This document shows positions 17,414-26,625 of a stretch of DNA of 64,000 nt, piece by piece. The translations under genes were made by a program, and so were the position numbers. Under the pieces are notes generated by a model. That model was not told where the DNA came from and ran no database searches. It saw only the letters and a list, made by a program, of their open reading frames with translations. The stretch covers positions 18,212-82,211 of the forward strand of contig NZ_AOMD01000014.1 in NCBI RefSeq assembly GCF_000336915.1, read 5' to 3'. This DNA is from Halococcus saccharolyticus DSM 5350 (GTDB taxonomy: Archaea > Halobacteriota > Halobacteria > Halobacteriales > Halococcaceae). Within the stretch, counting starts at the first letter, position 1. Each line of letters begins with the position of its first letter.

Positions 17414-18727
17414 TCACGAATCGCCCTCGGGTGCCGTTCGCCGGCCGGCCGATCGGCGATCGTCGGCCCGCTCGCGTCGCCTGAACCCGAACTCGAAGAG
17501 GACGCCCGCGATGATCCCGGCAGCGGTCGCGTAGACGAACCCCCAGAGCATCTCGGTCTCGATCCGCGACGCCGACACGCCCGGGACGAGCAGGAACTCC
17601 GTTCCGAGCCAGAGGTCGGAGACCCAACTTCCGACCGCCCAGACGCCGGCGGCCGCCGTGGTGGTCATCACCACGACCACCACCGCGAACGTCGGCGTCA
17701 TCTCCACAGGGGTGAAGGCGTCGAGCTCGGCCGCGACGATCAGCGCGAGCCCCGCAAAGGAGAGCGCGGTGACGAACGCGTTCGAGAGGGGTCCCTCGGC
17801 GAACACGCGACCGATGAGCGGGAGACCGGCAAGGGCGAGGAGGCCCCACGGCAGCATCACCTCGGGTGTCCGGTAGGCGAGCGCCGGCACGAGCGCGAGG
17901 CCGGCGACCGCCACGCCGAACGCGACCCACAACAGGTCGGCCGCGACCGCACGTTCGATGGTGACGAGGCCGATCACTGCGAGCACGATCCATGACCGCC
18001 GTGCGTTCGTGCGATCGTGTTCGATGAGTCCGTCGAGCGGGTCGCCGTTCGCGGCGGGGGCGGAGCGAGCGGATCGTATCGAGCGCCCGCGTGGCCCTCC
18101 GATCGAATCGAGGCGCGCGACTAGGGCGTCGACGACCTCACTCACCGCGCCGGTGCCGAACGCGGCGACGAGGACAGCCCCCACCGTGTCGAAGACGAGA
18201 TCGAGCAGCGAGTCGTCGAGCCCGTACTGCACGAGGACGGGGTCGAGCCCGAGCGCCGCCGACGCGATCCGCGAGGCGAACTCCAGCACCTCCCAGAACA
18301 CGCCGAACGCGAGGGTGAAGATCAGGATGAACACCCCGAGGAATCGCGGCGGAAGGTAGATGTCGTCGCGATGGACGTCGATCGCGCGGGCGGTGACGTA
18401 GCCCACCGCGGCGACGATGGTCGCCGACAGTGTGTGCGTGACGTGATCCCACCACCAGACGTCGTCGTAGAGTCCGAGCATCCCGATCGTGTGGAGAAAG
18501 AGCGCGGTCGTGATCCAGAGTGTCAGCCCCGCGTCGAGCGGGATGCGGTAGTCCCGTGCCAACAGTGCGGGGAGGAACGTCGCAGCGAGCGCGAGTGCGG
18601 CGTTGACCACCACGCTCGCGTTGCGGGTTACGAGCCCCACGATCAGTATCAGCGCGATCGCGACCTGCATCGCGCGGCTCGCGATCCGCTGGTGGCGTGG
18701 CGTGATTTCGATGCCGGCGAGCCGCAT
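17414..18727 (-). CDS. DUF2238-type membrane protein with an extra C-terminal membrane domain
   Basis: 437 residues from ATG 18727 (MRLAGIEITPRHQRIASRAM). The same frame is open for another 306 codons upstream but reads as Asp/Arg/His-rich shadow of the opposite gene, so I place the start here. Residues about 15-200 hold helices with WWWDHVTHTLSAT and FGVFWEVLEFASR, matching the DUF2238/YjdF-like family. After a polar linker (about 235-265, RSARSAPAANGDPLDGLIEH) comes a second set of about six helices not part of that family. Function unknown. It is divergent from the hydrolase-like gene at 18896. Confidence 0.75.
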   Translation of the reverse strand: MRLAGIEITPRHQRIASRAMQVAIALILIVGLVTRNASVVVNAALALAATFLPALLARDYRIPLDAGLTLWITTALFLHTIGMLGLYDDVWWWDHVTHTLSATIVAAVGYVTARAIDVHRDDIYLPPRFLGVFILIFTLAFGVFWEVLEFASRIASAALGLDPVLVQYGLDDSLLDLVFDTVGAVLVAAFGTGAVSEVVDALVARLDSIGGPRGRSIRSARSAPAANGDPLDGLIEHDRTNARRSWIVLAVIGLVTIERAVAADLLWVAFGVAVAGLALVPALAYRTPEVMLPWGLLALAGLPLIGRVFAEGPLSNAFVTALSFAGLALIVAAELDAFTPVEMTPTFAVVVVVMTTTAAAGVWAVGSWVSDLWLGTEFLLVPGVSASRIETEMLWGFVYATAAGIIAGVLFEFGFRRRERADDRRSAGRRTAPEGDS

Positions 18728-18895
18728 GGTTCCCCTAACCGTACGTTCTCCAGTAACATAACCGTAGAGGACGATGTCTCCCCCGGAGCGACTGAGTGAT
18801 GACCGTCGGCTCTCGATCAGGCGGCGAGAGTCGCTCAAACGCCCGCTCGACGCAGGACGATACTGGCTTATGGATCCGGCACGTATCCGGTTTCG

Positions 18896-19510
18896 ATGAT
18901 GGCCACCACGCACGCGCTCGCCGGGATGGTGGCCGCGGGCGTGACGCTCGTGGTCGCGCCGGAATACACTCCGGTGGCCGTGGTGGCTGCCGGCGTCGGC
19001 GGTGCGTTCCCCGATCTCGATCTCTACGCCGACCACCGCAAAACCCTTCACTTCCCGACGTACTACGCGGCGCTCGCGGCCGTATTCGTCGCTGTGACGA
19101 TCCTCGTCACAACCCAGTTCACCGTCGGGCTGGCGTGGTTTTTCGTCGCCGCGGCGCTCCATTCCAGGATGGACGCGTTCGGCGGCGGACTCGAACTCAA
19201 GCCGTGGCGCGGTACTTCTGAGCGTGCGGTGTACGACCACTACCAAGGCCGGTGGCTCCGACCCCGACGGTGGATCCGGTACGACGGCGCGCCCGAGGAT
19301 CTCGCACTCGCGGTAGTGCTCGGCGGACTCTGTCTCACGATCTATCCGGCAGTGATCGATCCCGTGATCGCGGTCGTCGTCGGGATCTCGGCGATCTACA
19401 CCCTGCTTCGCAAACCGATGGTCTGGATCGTCCAACGCCTCGTCGATACGCTCCCTCCCACGCTGCTCGATCGCGTCCCCGAGCGCTTCGTCGAGGATTT
19501 CCGTTCGTAG
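18896..19510 (+). CDS. YdjM/DUF457-type membrane-bound metal-dependent hydrolase
   Basis: 204 residues. Near the N-terminus HALAG and FPDLDLYADHRKTLHFPTYY carry the conserved His/Asp pattern of this family; three to four membrane helices and a soluble tail follow. HSRMDAFGGGLELKPW supplies another conserved His/Asp. The family is annotated as a membrane hydrolase, but the reaction is not established. Starts at ATG 18896 and 18899 (MATTHALAG) are equivalent. A second member of the broad group is encoded at 28236. Confidence 0.78.
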   Translation: MMATTHALAGMVAAGVTLVVAPEYTPVAVVAAGVGGAFPDLDLYADHRKTLHFPTYYAALAAVFVAVTILVTTQFTVGLAWFFVAAALHSRMDAFGGGLELKPWRGTSERAVYDHYQGRWLRPRRWIRYDGAPEDLALAVVLGGLCLTIYPAVIDPVIAVVVGISAIYTLLRKPMVWIVQRLVDTLPPTLLDRVPERFVEDFRS

Positions 19511-19612
19511 TCGCCGTTTCGATCGCCGCGTCGACCACTGACTCCACGGATCGATCCGTTCGTCACGCTGTACCCAGGGAGTGAATTTCTGCCATACAGG
19601 CCGTTCAGAACG

Positions 19613-19619
19613 CATATAC
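19613..19619 (+). promoter_or_regulatory. TATA-like box upstream of the NhaC gene
   Basis: CATATAC lies 36 bases before the ATG at 19656 in a short AT-rich patch, at a distance fitting a transcript with a very short leader. Confidence 0.35.
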
Positions 19620-19655
19620 GCGCGCGCTCGGTCGTTAATGAACAACGGATAACCT

Positions 19656-21224
19656 ATGAGTGATAGCGGCGATCCCGACGATCCGGACGAGCACGACTAC
19701 GAACAGGAGTTCATGGGCGACGACGAGGGACCAGCGATCGAGTTCTACGGCGGGCGGCTGATGAGCGCGCTGCCGCTCGCACTCTTCGTCGTCTGGGCGA
19801 TCGTCCAGAGCGGCCTCCTCCAGATCGGTGCCACCAACGGTCTGGTGGCGGGCATGCTGCTCGCGCTGATCGTCGGGATGTTCTTCGTGAAGGGCGACTG
19901 GAAGACCTACGCGAACACCATCTTCGAGGGGATGACCCAGCGAGTCGCCGCGACGGCGATCGTGGCGTGGCTGTGGGCCGGGATGTTCGCCGAAACGATC
20001 CAGGTCGGCGGGTTCGTGAGTGGGCTGGTCTGGGCGGCCGACGCGCTGAGCATCGGCCCGACACTGTTCCCCGCAGTCACGTTCCTCCTCGCCGGGCTGC
20101 TCGCGACCGGGATCGGAAGCGGCTACGGTACCGCGATCGCGTTTACCTCGCTGTTCTTCCCGGCCGGCGTTCTGCTCGGTGCGAGCCCGGTGTTGATGTT
20201 CGGCGCGCTGCTCTCGGGGGCGGTGTTCGGCGACAACCTCGCGCCGGTGAGCGACACCACGATCGTGAGCGCCGTCACTCAGGACGCCGACATCGGCGGC
20301 GTGGTGGCCTCACGGTTCAAGTACGCGATCGTCGCGGCGGTGCTCGCGCTCGCTGGTTACGTCGTCGCCGGCAGCGCGATGACGGGGATCGACGTCGGCC
20401 AGGGGGCCCAAAGCGTCCTCGTCGACGAGAGCAATCCGCTCGGGCTCGTGCATCTGCTCTCGATCGGCGTCGTGATCGCGACGGCGGTCCGGGGCCGTCA
20501 CATCGTCGAGGCGGTCTCGTGGGGGATTTTGACCTCGGCCGTCCTCAACGTGGGACTCGGCCTGGCGTCGGTGAGCGACATGATCGTGTTCCAGGCACCG
20601 CGGGATGCGGGGCTCGCCCAGTCGCTGTCGTTCCTGCCGTTCGTCGAGCTCGTCGACAGCGGGCAGGCCGCCGTCGCCGGCAGCATCTACACCGGTGCGC
20701 TCGGTTTCTTCCCGCTGATCGTGCTCACGCTGTTGATCGTCGCGGGCGCGCGGATCCTGGTGCGCGGCGGCGGGTTCGCAGTGATCCAGGACTGGCTGCT
20801 TGAGACGTTCGCCACGACCGTGCGACGGGCCGAACTCACGATGGTGCTCGGGACCGCGGGCGTCAACTCCATGATCACGATCAACACCGCCGCCGAGATC
20901 GCGATCGCGCCGTACATCGCGCGGATCGGCGAGCGATTCAACATCAACGCCTACCGCCGCGCGAACATTCTCGACGCGAACACCTCCGCGCTCGGCTACA
21001 TCTTCCCGTGGGGCGGCGGCGTCCTCGCGGGCTACTCCGCGATGGTGGGCCTCCCCGACCAGTACGAGTGGTTCACCCAGTCGATGGTCGTCAACCCCAT
21101 CGACGTCTGGCCGTTCGTCTTCCACGGCTGGCTGCTCTTTTTCGTCTTCATCGCCTCGGCGCTGACCGGGTTCGGGCTCGAATACGTTGCTGACCGCGAG
21201 TCGTCGGAGGTGGCACGGGTATGA
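19656..21224 (+). CDS. NhaC-family Na+/H+ antiporter
   Basis: 522 residues with about twelve membrane helices after an acidic N-terminus (MSDSGDPDDPDEHDYEQEF). Conserved NhaC features seen are GTGIGSGYGTAIAFTSLF-like helix residues near 150-165, GAVFGDNLAPVSDTTIVSA with the DN and SDT residues of the transport path, and NTSALGYIFPWGG near the C-terminus. It would exchange Na+ for H+ across the membrane, an expected activity in a salt-loving cell. It overlaps the following small gene by ATGA. Confidence 0.88.
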   Translation: MSDSGDPDDPDEHDYEQEFMGDDEGPAIEFYGGRLMSALPLALFVVWAIVQSGLLQIGATNGLVAGMLLALIVGMFFVKGDWKTYANTIFEGMTQRVAATAIVAWLWAGMFAETIQVGGFVSGLVWAADALSIGPTLFPAVTFLLAGLLATGIGSGYGTAIAFTSLFFPAGVLLGASPVLMFGALLSGAVFGDNLAPVSDTTIVSAVTQDADIGGVVASRFKYAIVAAVLALAGYVVAGSAMTGIDVGQGAQSVLVDESNPLGLVHLLSIGVVIATAVRGRHIVEAVSWGILTSAVLNVGLGLASVSDMIVFQAPRDAGLAQSLSFLPFVELVDSGQAAVAGSIYTGALGFFPLIVLTLLIVAGARILVRGGGFAVIQDWLLETFATTVRRAELTMVLGTAGVNSMITINTAAEIAIAPYIARIGERFNINAYRRANILDANTSALGYIFPWGGGVLAGYSAMVGLPDQYEWFTQSMVVNPIDVWPFVFHGWLLFFVFIASALTGFGLEYVADRESSEVARV

Positions 21225-21487
21225 GCCGACTGAGTGCGCTGTTCGAAGGGGTGCAGTTTCGAACGAACAGGCCGACGTTCGAGCCGGGCGAGGAGATCGC
21301 AGCGTTCGTCACCGGCTACGAGAACGGAAATGGTGTCGTGCGGATCGGCGATACGGTGCTCCACCTCACCGACGCCACACCCGATCTCGTCGATACCCAG
21401 GTTCGGCTCCGTGTCGAGGGGTTCGACGACAACGATCACGTCGGGCGTGCGACCGTGCTCGACGAAATCGGCGACAGTTCGTTCTGA
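21221..21487 (+). CDS. Small TRAM/OB-fold-like protein, coupled to the antiporter
   Basis: 88 residues; ATG 21221 overlaps the antiporter stop. The frame shows strand-rich beta pattern: EEIAAFVTGYENGNGVVRIG, then TVLHLTDATPDLVDTQVRLR, which fits the RNA-binding TRAM-type OB fold seen in small haloarchaeal proteins (DUF7513 from memory). The TRAM-like call is an inference from pattern only. Coupling to a sodium/proton antiporter is curious, since TRAM proteins are usually RNA chaperones. Confidence 0.65.
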   Translation: MSRLSALFEGVQFRTNRPTFEPGEEIAAFVTGYENGNGVVRIGDTVLHLTDATPDLVDTQVRLRVEGFDDNDHVGRATVLDEIGDSSF

Positions 21488-21549
21488 CTCGTCGTTTTCG
21501 AACCCTCGTCTCGAAGGAAAGCCCGGCACGCGAGCAGTCCTGACGTCCG

Positions 21550-23100
21550 CTACTCGCCGGGCGTGAACGCCTCGTTGTACGCCACACAGTCGTGGAGGCC
21601 GTTTTGGTCGAATCGTTTGATATGGCCACCGACGACGTACAGCGTTCCATCGATCACGCCCGACGTGGCTCCACCCCGGCGGTGACTGGGTCGGGGTAGA
21701 TCGGTTACGAACGAGTCGCTCGCGGGGTCGTAGCGGTGGGCGACCGTTTCGTAGCGGTCGATCGTCGGCTCACCCTCCCAGAACATGCCGTTGGTAAGAT
21801 ACGCCCGATTGCCGATCACGGGATCGCCGTGGGTGGCGTAGGTGCCGGCCCGCGGCATGGGCGTCGCGCGCTCGAACGAGCCGCTGGCGACGTCGTACCG
21901 GAAGTTCGAGTCCGTCGGGCCGGTGGTTCCCGACAGTCCGCCGATGACGTGGACGTACTGTCGACCGTCGGCTTCGAGCAGCGCGACCGTGGGCCAGCGT
22001 TTCGCTTCGGGCATCCGTGCGAGATCCGGATCCGCGACCGACTCGCTCGTGGGATCGAACGTCCAGAGCCGGCGCTCGTCGAAGGTTCCGGGCACGTCGC
22101 CGTCGAAGCCGTGATCGGTCGCGGTCTCGGCGTCGTGTGCGCCGGTGCCGCCGCCCACGCAGTAGATCAGGCCGTCGACGGGATTGTAGACCCCACCCAT
22201 CACCCAGTTCGGGTACGGACAGCGCGTTCCCTGGGTTGCGGTCAGATCAGTCCAACCTTCGTCCGGTCGGTAGCGAAATATCGCGTCGGAGGGCGGCGGT
22301 CCGCCCTCGTAAGGGCCATTTGTGGGTGCGCCGCCGAAACTGTACAGCGCGTCGTCGGTGGCGACCCCGCAGGGACCCCACAGCGCCCGCGGGAAGTCGG
22401 ATTGTCGATCCCACGTGCCGCCCGAACCCGCCGCCGGGTCGTACGCGAACGTTCGGCGGGTGGCGGCCAATCCCGTGGCGGTCTCGATCCCGCCGAAGAA
22501 GTAGAGTTCGCCGTCGAGCACCCCACCACCGGCGTCGCTCCCGACGACCGGGAGGGGAGTGCGCTCGGTCCAGCCGACGGACGACGCCGGTGCGGTCGCG
22601 GTTTCGGTCGGCGTCTCGGTCGCTGTCGCGGTTTCGGTCGGCGTTCGTGTCGCCGTCTCGGTCGGGGTCGCGGTCGGCGTTTCGGTTCGCGTGGTTGTCC
22701 GCGTCGGCGTGGCCGTCGTGGTTTCGGACGATGTCGTGGTCCGGGTAGCGTTCGGGGACCCAGTCGCCGATCTGTTGGATGCGTTGCCGGCCGCAGTCGT
22801 GGGTGGCACAGTTGTCGGGTTCGCGGTCGTGATGATCGACTGCTCTTGGGTTCTCGTTCGCTCGTTGCCCGACCGGGTTCCTGTCCCGTTAGCTGTGTCG
22901 GTGCCGCGCGCCGGTTCGGTCGTCGCGTTGCTGTTCGAAGCGTTTCCATCGGAGGTGTTCCCACTGGAACCGTTTCCGTCCTCACCGGACCCGCCAAACA
23001 GACAGCCAGCCGCCGCGGCACTCGCACCGAGGCCGATCGCCTGAAGGAGCGTTCGTCTGGCGGTCCCGTCGCGGTCGGTGGAGCGGTGGTCTTCGGTCAT
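21550..23100 (-). CDS. Kelch-repeat exported lipoprotein
   Basis: 516 residues. TARRTLLQAIGLGASAAAAGC gives a Tat-like signal with a lipobox cysteine at about residue 33. Residues about 35-175 are a Thr/Ser/Asn/Gly-rich stalk including a long run of TxTPTxTxT units. A kelch beta-propeller follows (about 178-516) with the repeats GGGVLDGELYFFGGI, CGVATDDALYSFGGA, YNPVDGLIYCVGGG, QYVHVIGGLSG, NRAYLTNG and GVIDGTLYVVGGH. It is probably a cell-surface protein whose propeller binds a ligand; no enzyme is implied. Confidence 0.85.
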   Translation of the reverse strand: MTEDHRSTDRDGTARRTLLQAIGLGASAAAAGCLFGGSGEDGNGSSGNTSDGNASNSNATTEPARGTDTANGTGTRSGNERTRTQEQSIITTANPTTVPPTTAAGNASNRSATGSPNATRTTTSSETTTATPTRTTTRTETPTATPTETATRTPTETATATETPTETATAPASSVGWTERTPLPVVGSDAGGGVLDGELYFFGGIETATGLAATRRTFAYDPAAGSGGTWDRQSDFPRALWGPCGVATDDALYSFGGAPTNGPYEGGPPPSDAIFRYRPDEGWTDLTATQGTRCPYPNWVMGGVYNPVDGLIYCVGGGTGAHDAETATDHGFDGDVPGTFDERRLWTFDPTSESVADPDLARMPEAKRWPTVALLEADGRQYVHVIGGLSGTTGPTDSNFRYDVASGSFERATPMPRAGTYATHGDPVIGNRAYLTNGMFWEGEPTIDRYETVAHRYDPASDSFVTDLPRPSHRRGGATSGVIDGTLYVVGGHIKRFDQNGLHDCVAYNEAFTPGE

Positions 23101-23167
23101 CTCTCGTGGTGTAACGGTCTCGTGGTTCTGGACGGTGCACGGGTCGACGCGGGCTGTGTGGCCGATT

Positions 23168-23761
23168 TCAGGCCTCGCCCTCGGTTTCCTCGTCCTCTTC
23201 GATGAGTTCGGGATCGCTGAGTGCGCTCTCCAGACTGCCGAGCCCGTTGATCCACTCGGCGACCGGCCCGTAGCCGACGTCGTCGATCACCGACCGATCG
23301 AGTTCCGCGCCGTCGATCAGCAGGGTTCCGGCCCGGGCACAGTGGCCGAGCGCGTCGTCGAACTCTTCCTCGCTCTCGGCGGCGTCGGCAGCGCGGAGAC
23401 ACTCGGCGACCTCGGCGTCGGCGACACCCTCGGCGACGTACAGCTCCGCGGCGTAAAACACACAGACCAGCGAGGTTTGGACGCCGTCGACGAGCAGCAG
23501 CGTCTCCTCGTCGTCGATGTCGACGTCCGCGAGCACGATCTCGCGGACGTTCGCGAGCTCGTTCATCGTCATCTCGGCGTCGAGCTCCTCCTCGTCGTAC
23601 GCGGTGAGGACCTTCACGACCGCGATCGCGGCGTCCTCCTGGAGGTTCCAGAGCAGGCGTGCGGCGTCCTCGTCCTCGGGATCGAGGTCCTCGTCGCGGA
23701 GGCGGTCGAGCCAGTTCTGCCAGCGTTCGTCGGTGTAGAAGCCGTCCGTGGGTGCGCTCAT
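23168..23761 (-). CDS. DUF2150 family protein
   Basis: 197 residues, very acidic and mostly helical. It opens MSAPTDGFYTDERWQNWLDR and contains EDAARLLWNLQEDAAIAVVK and the mid-region LVCVFYAAELYVAEGV, the pattern of the archaeal DUF2150 family. Function unknown; no catalytic motif is visible. The stop lies 68 bases before the kelch gene start and the next gene upstream is the TatD hydrolase, all on the minus strand. Confidence 0.85.
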   Translation of the reverse strand: MSAPTDGFYTDERWQNWLDRLRDEDLDPEDEDAARLLWNLQEDAAIAVVKVLTAYDEEELDAEMTMNELANVREIVLADVDIDDEETLLLVDGVQTSLVCVFYAAELYVAEGVADAEVAECLRAADAAESEEEFDDALGHCARAGTLLIDGAELDRSVIDDVGYGPVAEWINGLGSLESALSDPELIEEDEETEGEA

Positions 23762-23800
23762 ACCCGCACCGAACGTTGCGCTATTGATAGACCTTTTCGT

Positions 23801-24661
23801 CTACCCGAGGGTTGTACGCGTGTCGATGCCATAGACCTCGGCGGGCGTCGCGACGTGGGCGATTTCGATCGCTTCCTCCCTGCCCTCCTCGCGGAGCCAC
23901 CGCACCCGCCGAGGGACGGTTTTCGGGCCGAGGACCGCGCCTGGCCGGTCGGGGTCGTCGACGAAGTCGGTCTCCATCAGGAACGGCTCCTCCGCGGTTT
24001 CGGCGCGTTCTGCGGCCTCGGCCAGTCGATCCTTGTCGCTCATCACGCTCGGAGTCGGCCCGGCGAGTCGACCGCTGGCGTAGTGTTTGACCACTCGGTG
24101 GCGATCGAGGCCGCGCTCCTCGGCCCATGTGGCGATCTCGGTCAGGTCCTCGCTCGCCTCGGTGTGGAGCTGGACCGCACAGTCATGATCGGCCCCGAGC
24201 GCGAGCGCATGCTGGAGGACGGCGTTCGAGGCGTTCCACACCGTGTCGGGAACGTCGTAGTGGGGCCGGCCGGATTTGAGCGCGAGCGCCCGCCCGTCGG
24301 CGACGTACTCGGCGGCGACATCGAGGCCGGCCTGCATCAGATCGCGCGCCTCCCTCGGCGCGAACCCACGATCGTCGATGAGTTTCGAGACGAGCCCTGG
24401 ATGCACACCCAGGACGGGCCACGCCCGGCCATCGAGGACCTCGTTCGCGTCCGTGACGACCTCGATCGTGGTCTCGAAGACCGCCTCGAAATCCGTGCCC
24501 TGTTCGACCTCGATCCCGAGCAGCCACGAGGGTTTGTTGACCACGAGGAGGTGGGTACCGCCGACTCGGGCGAAGTCCTTCACGGCCTCGATCCCCCGTC
24601 CGTGGGCGGGATCGAGATGGAGGTGGTTGTCGAGTACCGGCGTGTCGAGTTCCATGGCCAT
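23801..24661 (-). CDS. TatD-family metal-dependent hydrolase
   Basis: 286 residues. A TIM-barrel amidohydrolase pattern is visible: the N-terminal metal pair DNHLHLDP (His13 and His15), the glycine-rich LGVHPGLV, QLHTEASED with the histidine of the next metal site, RVVKHYASGR, and METDFVDD with the metal-binding aspartate. TatD proteins are metal-dependent nucleases or phosphoesterases; the substrate here is not known. Either ATG 24661 or the in-frame ATG 24655 (MELDTPV) may be the start. It is divergent from the GCS2-type ligase gene. Confidence 0.85.
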   Translation of the reverse strand: MAMELDTPVLDNHLHLDPAHGRGIEAVKDFARVGGTHLLVVNKPSWLLGIEVEQGTDFEAVFETTIEVVTDANEVLDGRAWPVLGVHPGLVSKLIDDRGFAPREARDLMQAGLDVAAEYVADGRALALKSGRPHYDVPDTVWNASNAVLQHALALGADHDCAVQLHTEASEDLTEIATWAEERGLDRHRVVKHYASGRLAGPTPSVMSDKDRLAEAAERAETAEEPFLMETDFVDDPDRPGAVLGPKTVPRRVRWLREEGREEAIEIAHVATPAEVYGIDTRTTLG

Positions 24662-24810
24662 CCTCGGGGGATCGGTCGCAAAAACCGCACGCTCTCGTCG
24701 AACTCATACCACGGAAATCGACCGGCGTGACCGTGTTCCCGGCACGTGCAGGGGTCGTGGCTATGCGCGTGCGCGCCGTCGAGACGGGGTAGCTCGCGTC
24801 GCGCGGGCTC

Positions 24811-24816
24811 GGAGGT
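24811..24816 (+). promoter_or_regulatory. Shine-Dalgarno site deciding the start at 24824
   Basis: GGAGGT lies seven bases before ATG 24824, an unusually strong ribosome site for this window. It fixes the start there rather than at the longer in-frame opening at 24746. Confidence 0.7.
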
Positions 24817-24823
24817 GTTGTTC

Positions 24824-25966
24824 ATGAAGATAGGAATCGAAGCCGAGTACTGGGTGATCGATGCGTCGGGAGCGCTGTGTGACGGACGAGCGCTCACGAT
24901 ACACGACAACGTCGAACCCGAGTTCGTCGCCCCGCTGATCGAGGTGCACACGCCGCCGCTCGAACGCGTCGACGAGCTCCGGCGCTCGTTTGGCACGACG
25001 CTCCGGACGGTGCTCGATGCGGCCGCCGCCGACGGCAAGCGACTCGTGCCGCTCGGGACGCCGCTCGCCTCGGTGGCATCGCCGCCGGTCACCGATCGGG
25101 GCCGGCTCCTCGAACGGATCTACGGCGCGGGTCTCGCACCCGCGACCCAGTGTGCCGGTACGCACGTCCACTTCGATCTCGACGACGCCACGAGGCAGCT
25201 CACCCTCCTGACCGCGCTCGATCCCGCGCTCGCGCTGGTGAGTTCGTCGCCGTGGTATGCGGGGCACCCCCGAGGGAACTCCTCGCGCGCACACGCCTAC
25301 CGGTCGCTGTGTGGCGAGGCGTTCGTCCCGTTGCGCGGCCTCTGGTCGTATCCGTCCGATCTCCCCGAGTGGGAACGCCGGGTCGAAACGAGCTACGATC
25401 GGTTTCGGACGCTCGCGGCCGAGCGTGGGGTTACCGAGAACGAACTCGCGACTCACTTCCGGCCCGACGACGCGATCGTGGCCCCGGTTCGGCTGCGGCG
25501 GTGCCCGCCGACCGTCGAGTGGCGCGCCCCCGACACGGCGCTGCCCTCGGAGACGCTGCGCCTGGTGGGCGACGTCGCCCGCCTGGTCCGTCGGGCCGCG
25601 GACGAACCGGTGGAAATCGGTGAACCGAGCGTCGAACCGGGGCGGATCGTTGTTCCCCCGTTCGCGGACCTCGAACGGCTCTCGCAGGCGGCGATCGAAC
25701 ACGGGCTCGGTTCGTCGGCAGTCCGTGAGTACCTCAAACGAATGGGGATCGACACGGAGACCTACCGACCGATCGCGACCGAGATCGGCCACGACGCCCC
25801 GGTGACACGGGCCGACGCGCGGCGCATCCGGCTCACGTACGCCGAGCGACTCGAACGCGATGTTGCGGTGCTCACGGCTCGCTCCGCTATTGAAGGGGCG
25901 AGCAAGCAGCGAGCGCTCGTCGACGGTGGCTGGAACACGGACACTTCGACCGGAAAGCTGCCGTAG
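24824..25966 (+). CDS. Glutamate-cysteine ligase family protein (GCS2 type)
   Basis: 380 residues. The start MKIGIEAEYWVID holds the GxExE glutamate cluster that binds metal and ATP in the GCS2/GshA superfamily. Further along are EPEFVAPLIEVHTPPLERVD and CAGTHVHFDL, whose THxH histidines are conserved, and VEWRAPDT, which provides another conserved active-site region. In haloarchaea such proteins make gamma-glutamylcysteine, the main low-molecular-weight thiol; that role is likely but the ligase could use another amine. The longer opening from 24746 adds a Cys/Arg-rich leader and is not used. Confidence 0.8.
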   Translation: MKIGIEAEYWVIDASGALCDGRALTIHDNVEPEFVAPLIEVHTPPLERVDELRRSFGTTLRTVLDAAAADGKRLVPLGTPLASVASPPVTDRGRLLERIYGAGLAPATQCAGTHVHFDLDDATRQLTLLTALDPALALVSSSPWYAGHPRGNSSRAHAYRSLCGEAFVPLRGLWSYPSDLPEWERRVETSYDRFRTLAAERGVTENELATHFRPDDAIVAPVRLRRCPPTVEWRAPDTALPSETLRLVGDVARLVRRAADEPVEIGEPSVEPGRIVVPPFADLERLSQAAIEHGLGSSAVREYLKRMGIDTETYRPIATEIGHDAPVTRADARRIRLTYAERLERDVAVLTARSAIEGASKQRALVDGGWNTDTSTGKLP

Positions 25967-25996
25967 CTGTCCAGGAGCGATCCATCACCCAGCGTC

Positions 25997-26461
25997 TCAA
26001 TCCGTCGGTTCGGATTCGAGCGTAACAGCCTCGTGGGCGGCGTTGCGGAGCGCATCCGAGCGACCGTGACTCCCGGGCGCGATCGCGAGCGTCTCCAGCC
26101 CACGGCGGGCGGCGTGTTCGAGCACGGGCTTGAAGTCGGTGTCGCGCGACGCGATCGCGAGAGTGTCGAGATCGTCGATCGCGGCGGTCGCGTCGACCGC
26201 GAGCTTCACGTCGACGTCGCCGCTCGTGATCCGCACCTCGAACCCGCGGGCTTCCGCAGCCTGGATCAGTCCTGGCGTGGCGTGTTCGTCGAGATAGAGC
26301 CGCACGACTGCCGGTCGGCCGACCGCCCCTGCGGCCGCGCGGATGTCGTCGAGATCGACGTCGAACTCGCTCCGGAGGACGTTCGGCCCGTCGACGAACA
26401 GTCCGACCGCCGGCTCGCGACGACCCGTACTCGACACCGCCTCTCGGAGCTTTCCGAGCAT
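25997..26461 (-). CDS. NYN-domain (LabA-like, TIGR00288-type) protein
   Basis: 154 residues from ATG 26461 (MLGKLREAVSSTGRREPAVG). The PIN-like core shows GLFVDGPNVLRSEFDVDLDD with the first catalytic aspartate (Asp24), DVDVKLAVDATAAIDDLDT with further acidic residues, and ASRDTDFKPVLEHAARRG, a typical NYN ending. These acidic positions suggest a metal-dependent RNase, though many archaeal members are uncharacterised. An extension to 26521 gives an unlikely His/Arg N-terminus. Confidence 0.82.
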   Translation of the reverse strand: MLGKLREAVSSTGRREPAVGLFVDGPNVLRSEFDVDLDDIRAAAGAVGRPAVVRLYLDEHATPGLIQAAEARGFEVRITSGDVDVKLAVDATAAIDDLDTLAIASRDTDFKPVLEHAARRGLETLAIAPGSHGRSDALRNAAHEAVTLESEPTD

Positions 26462-26577
26462 GTCTCGGTTCGACCGGCAGGCGGCAAAGCCGTGACGGTG
26501 TCCGACCGACCGGAACGACATCGTTATTCTCTCTAGTCTATTTCATAATTGAATCACTGTAACAATTTGTTGCACGA

Positions 26578-26597
26578 TTATATGAGAACATTTAAGG
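26578..26597 (+). promoter_or_regulatory. AT-rich promoter region of the subtilase gene
   Basis: The stretch from 26540 to 26600 is markedly AT-rich in a GC-rich window and contains TTATATG (26578-26584) and TTTAAGG (26591-26597). Either could serve as the TATA box for a start shortly before ATG 26626. Confidence 0.45.
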
Positions 26598-26625
26598 AAT
26601 GCTGTACTGATTGTAGGTCTGGACC

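Noticed and set aside
18728..19645. 306-codon in-frame extension of the DUF2238-type gene
   Set aside because: Asp/Arg/His-rich and lying antisense to the hydrolase-like gene at 18896; the membrane family begins at ATG 18727.
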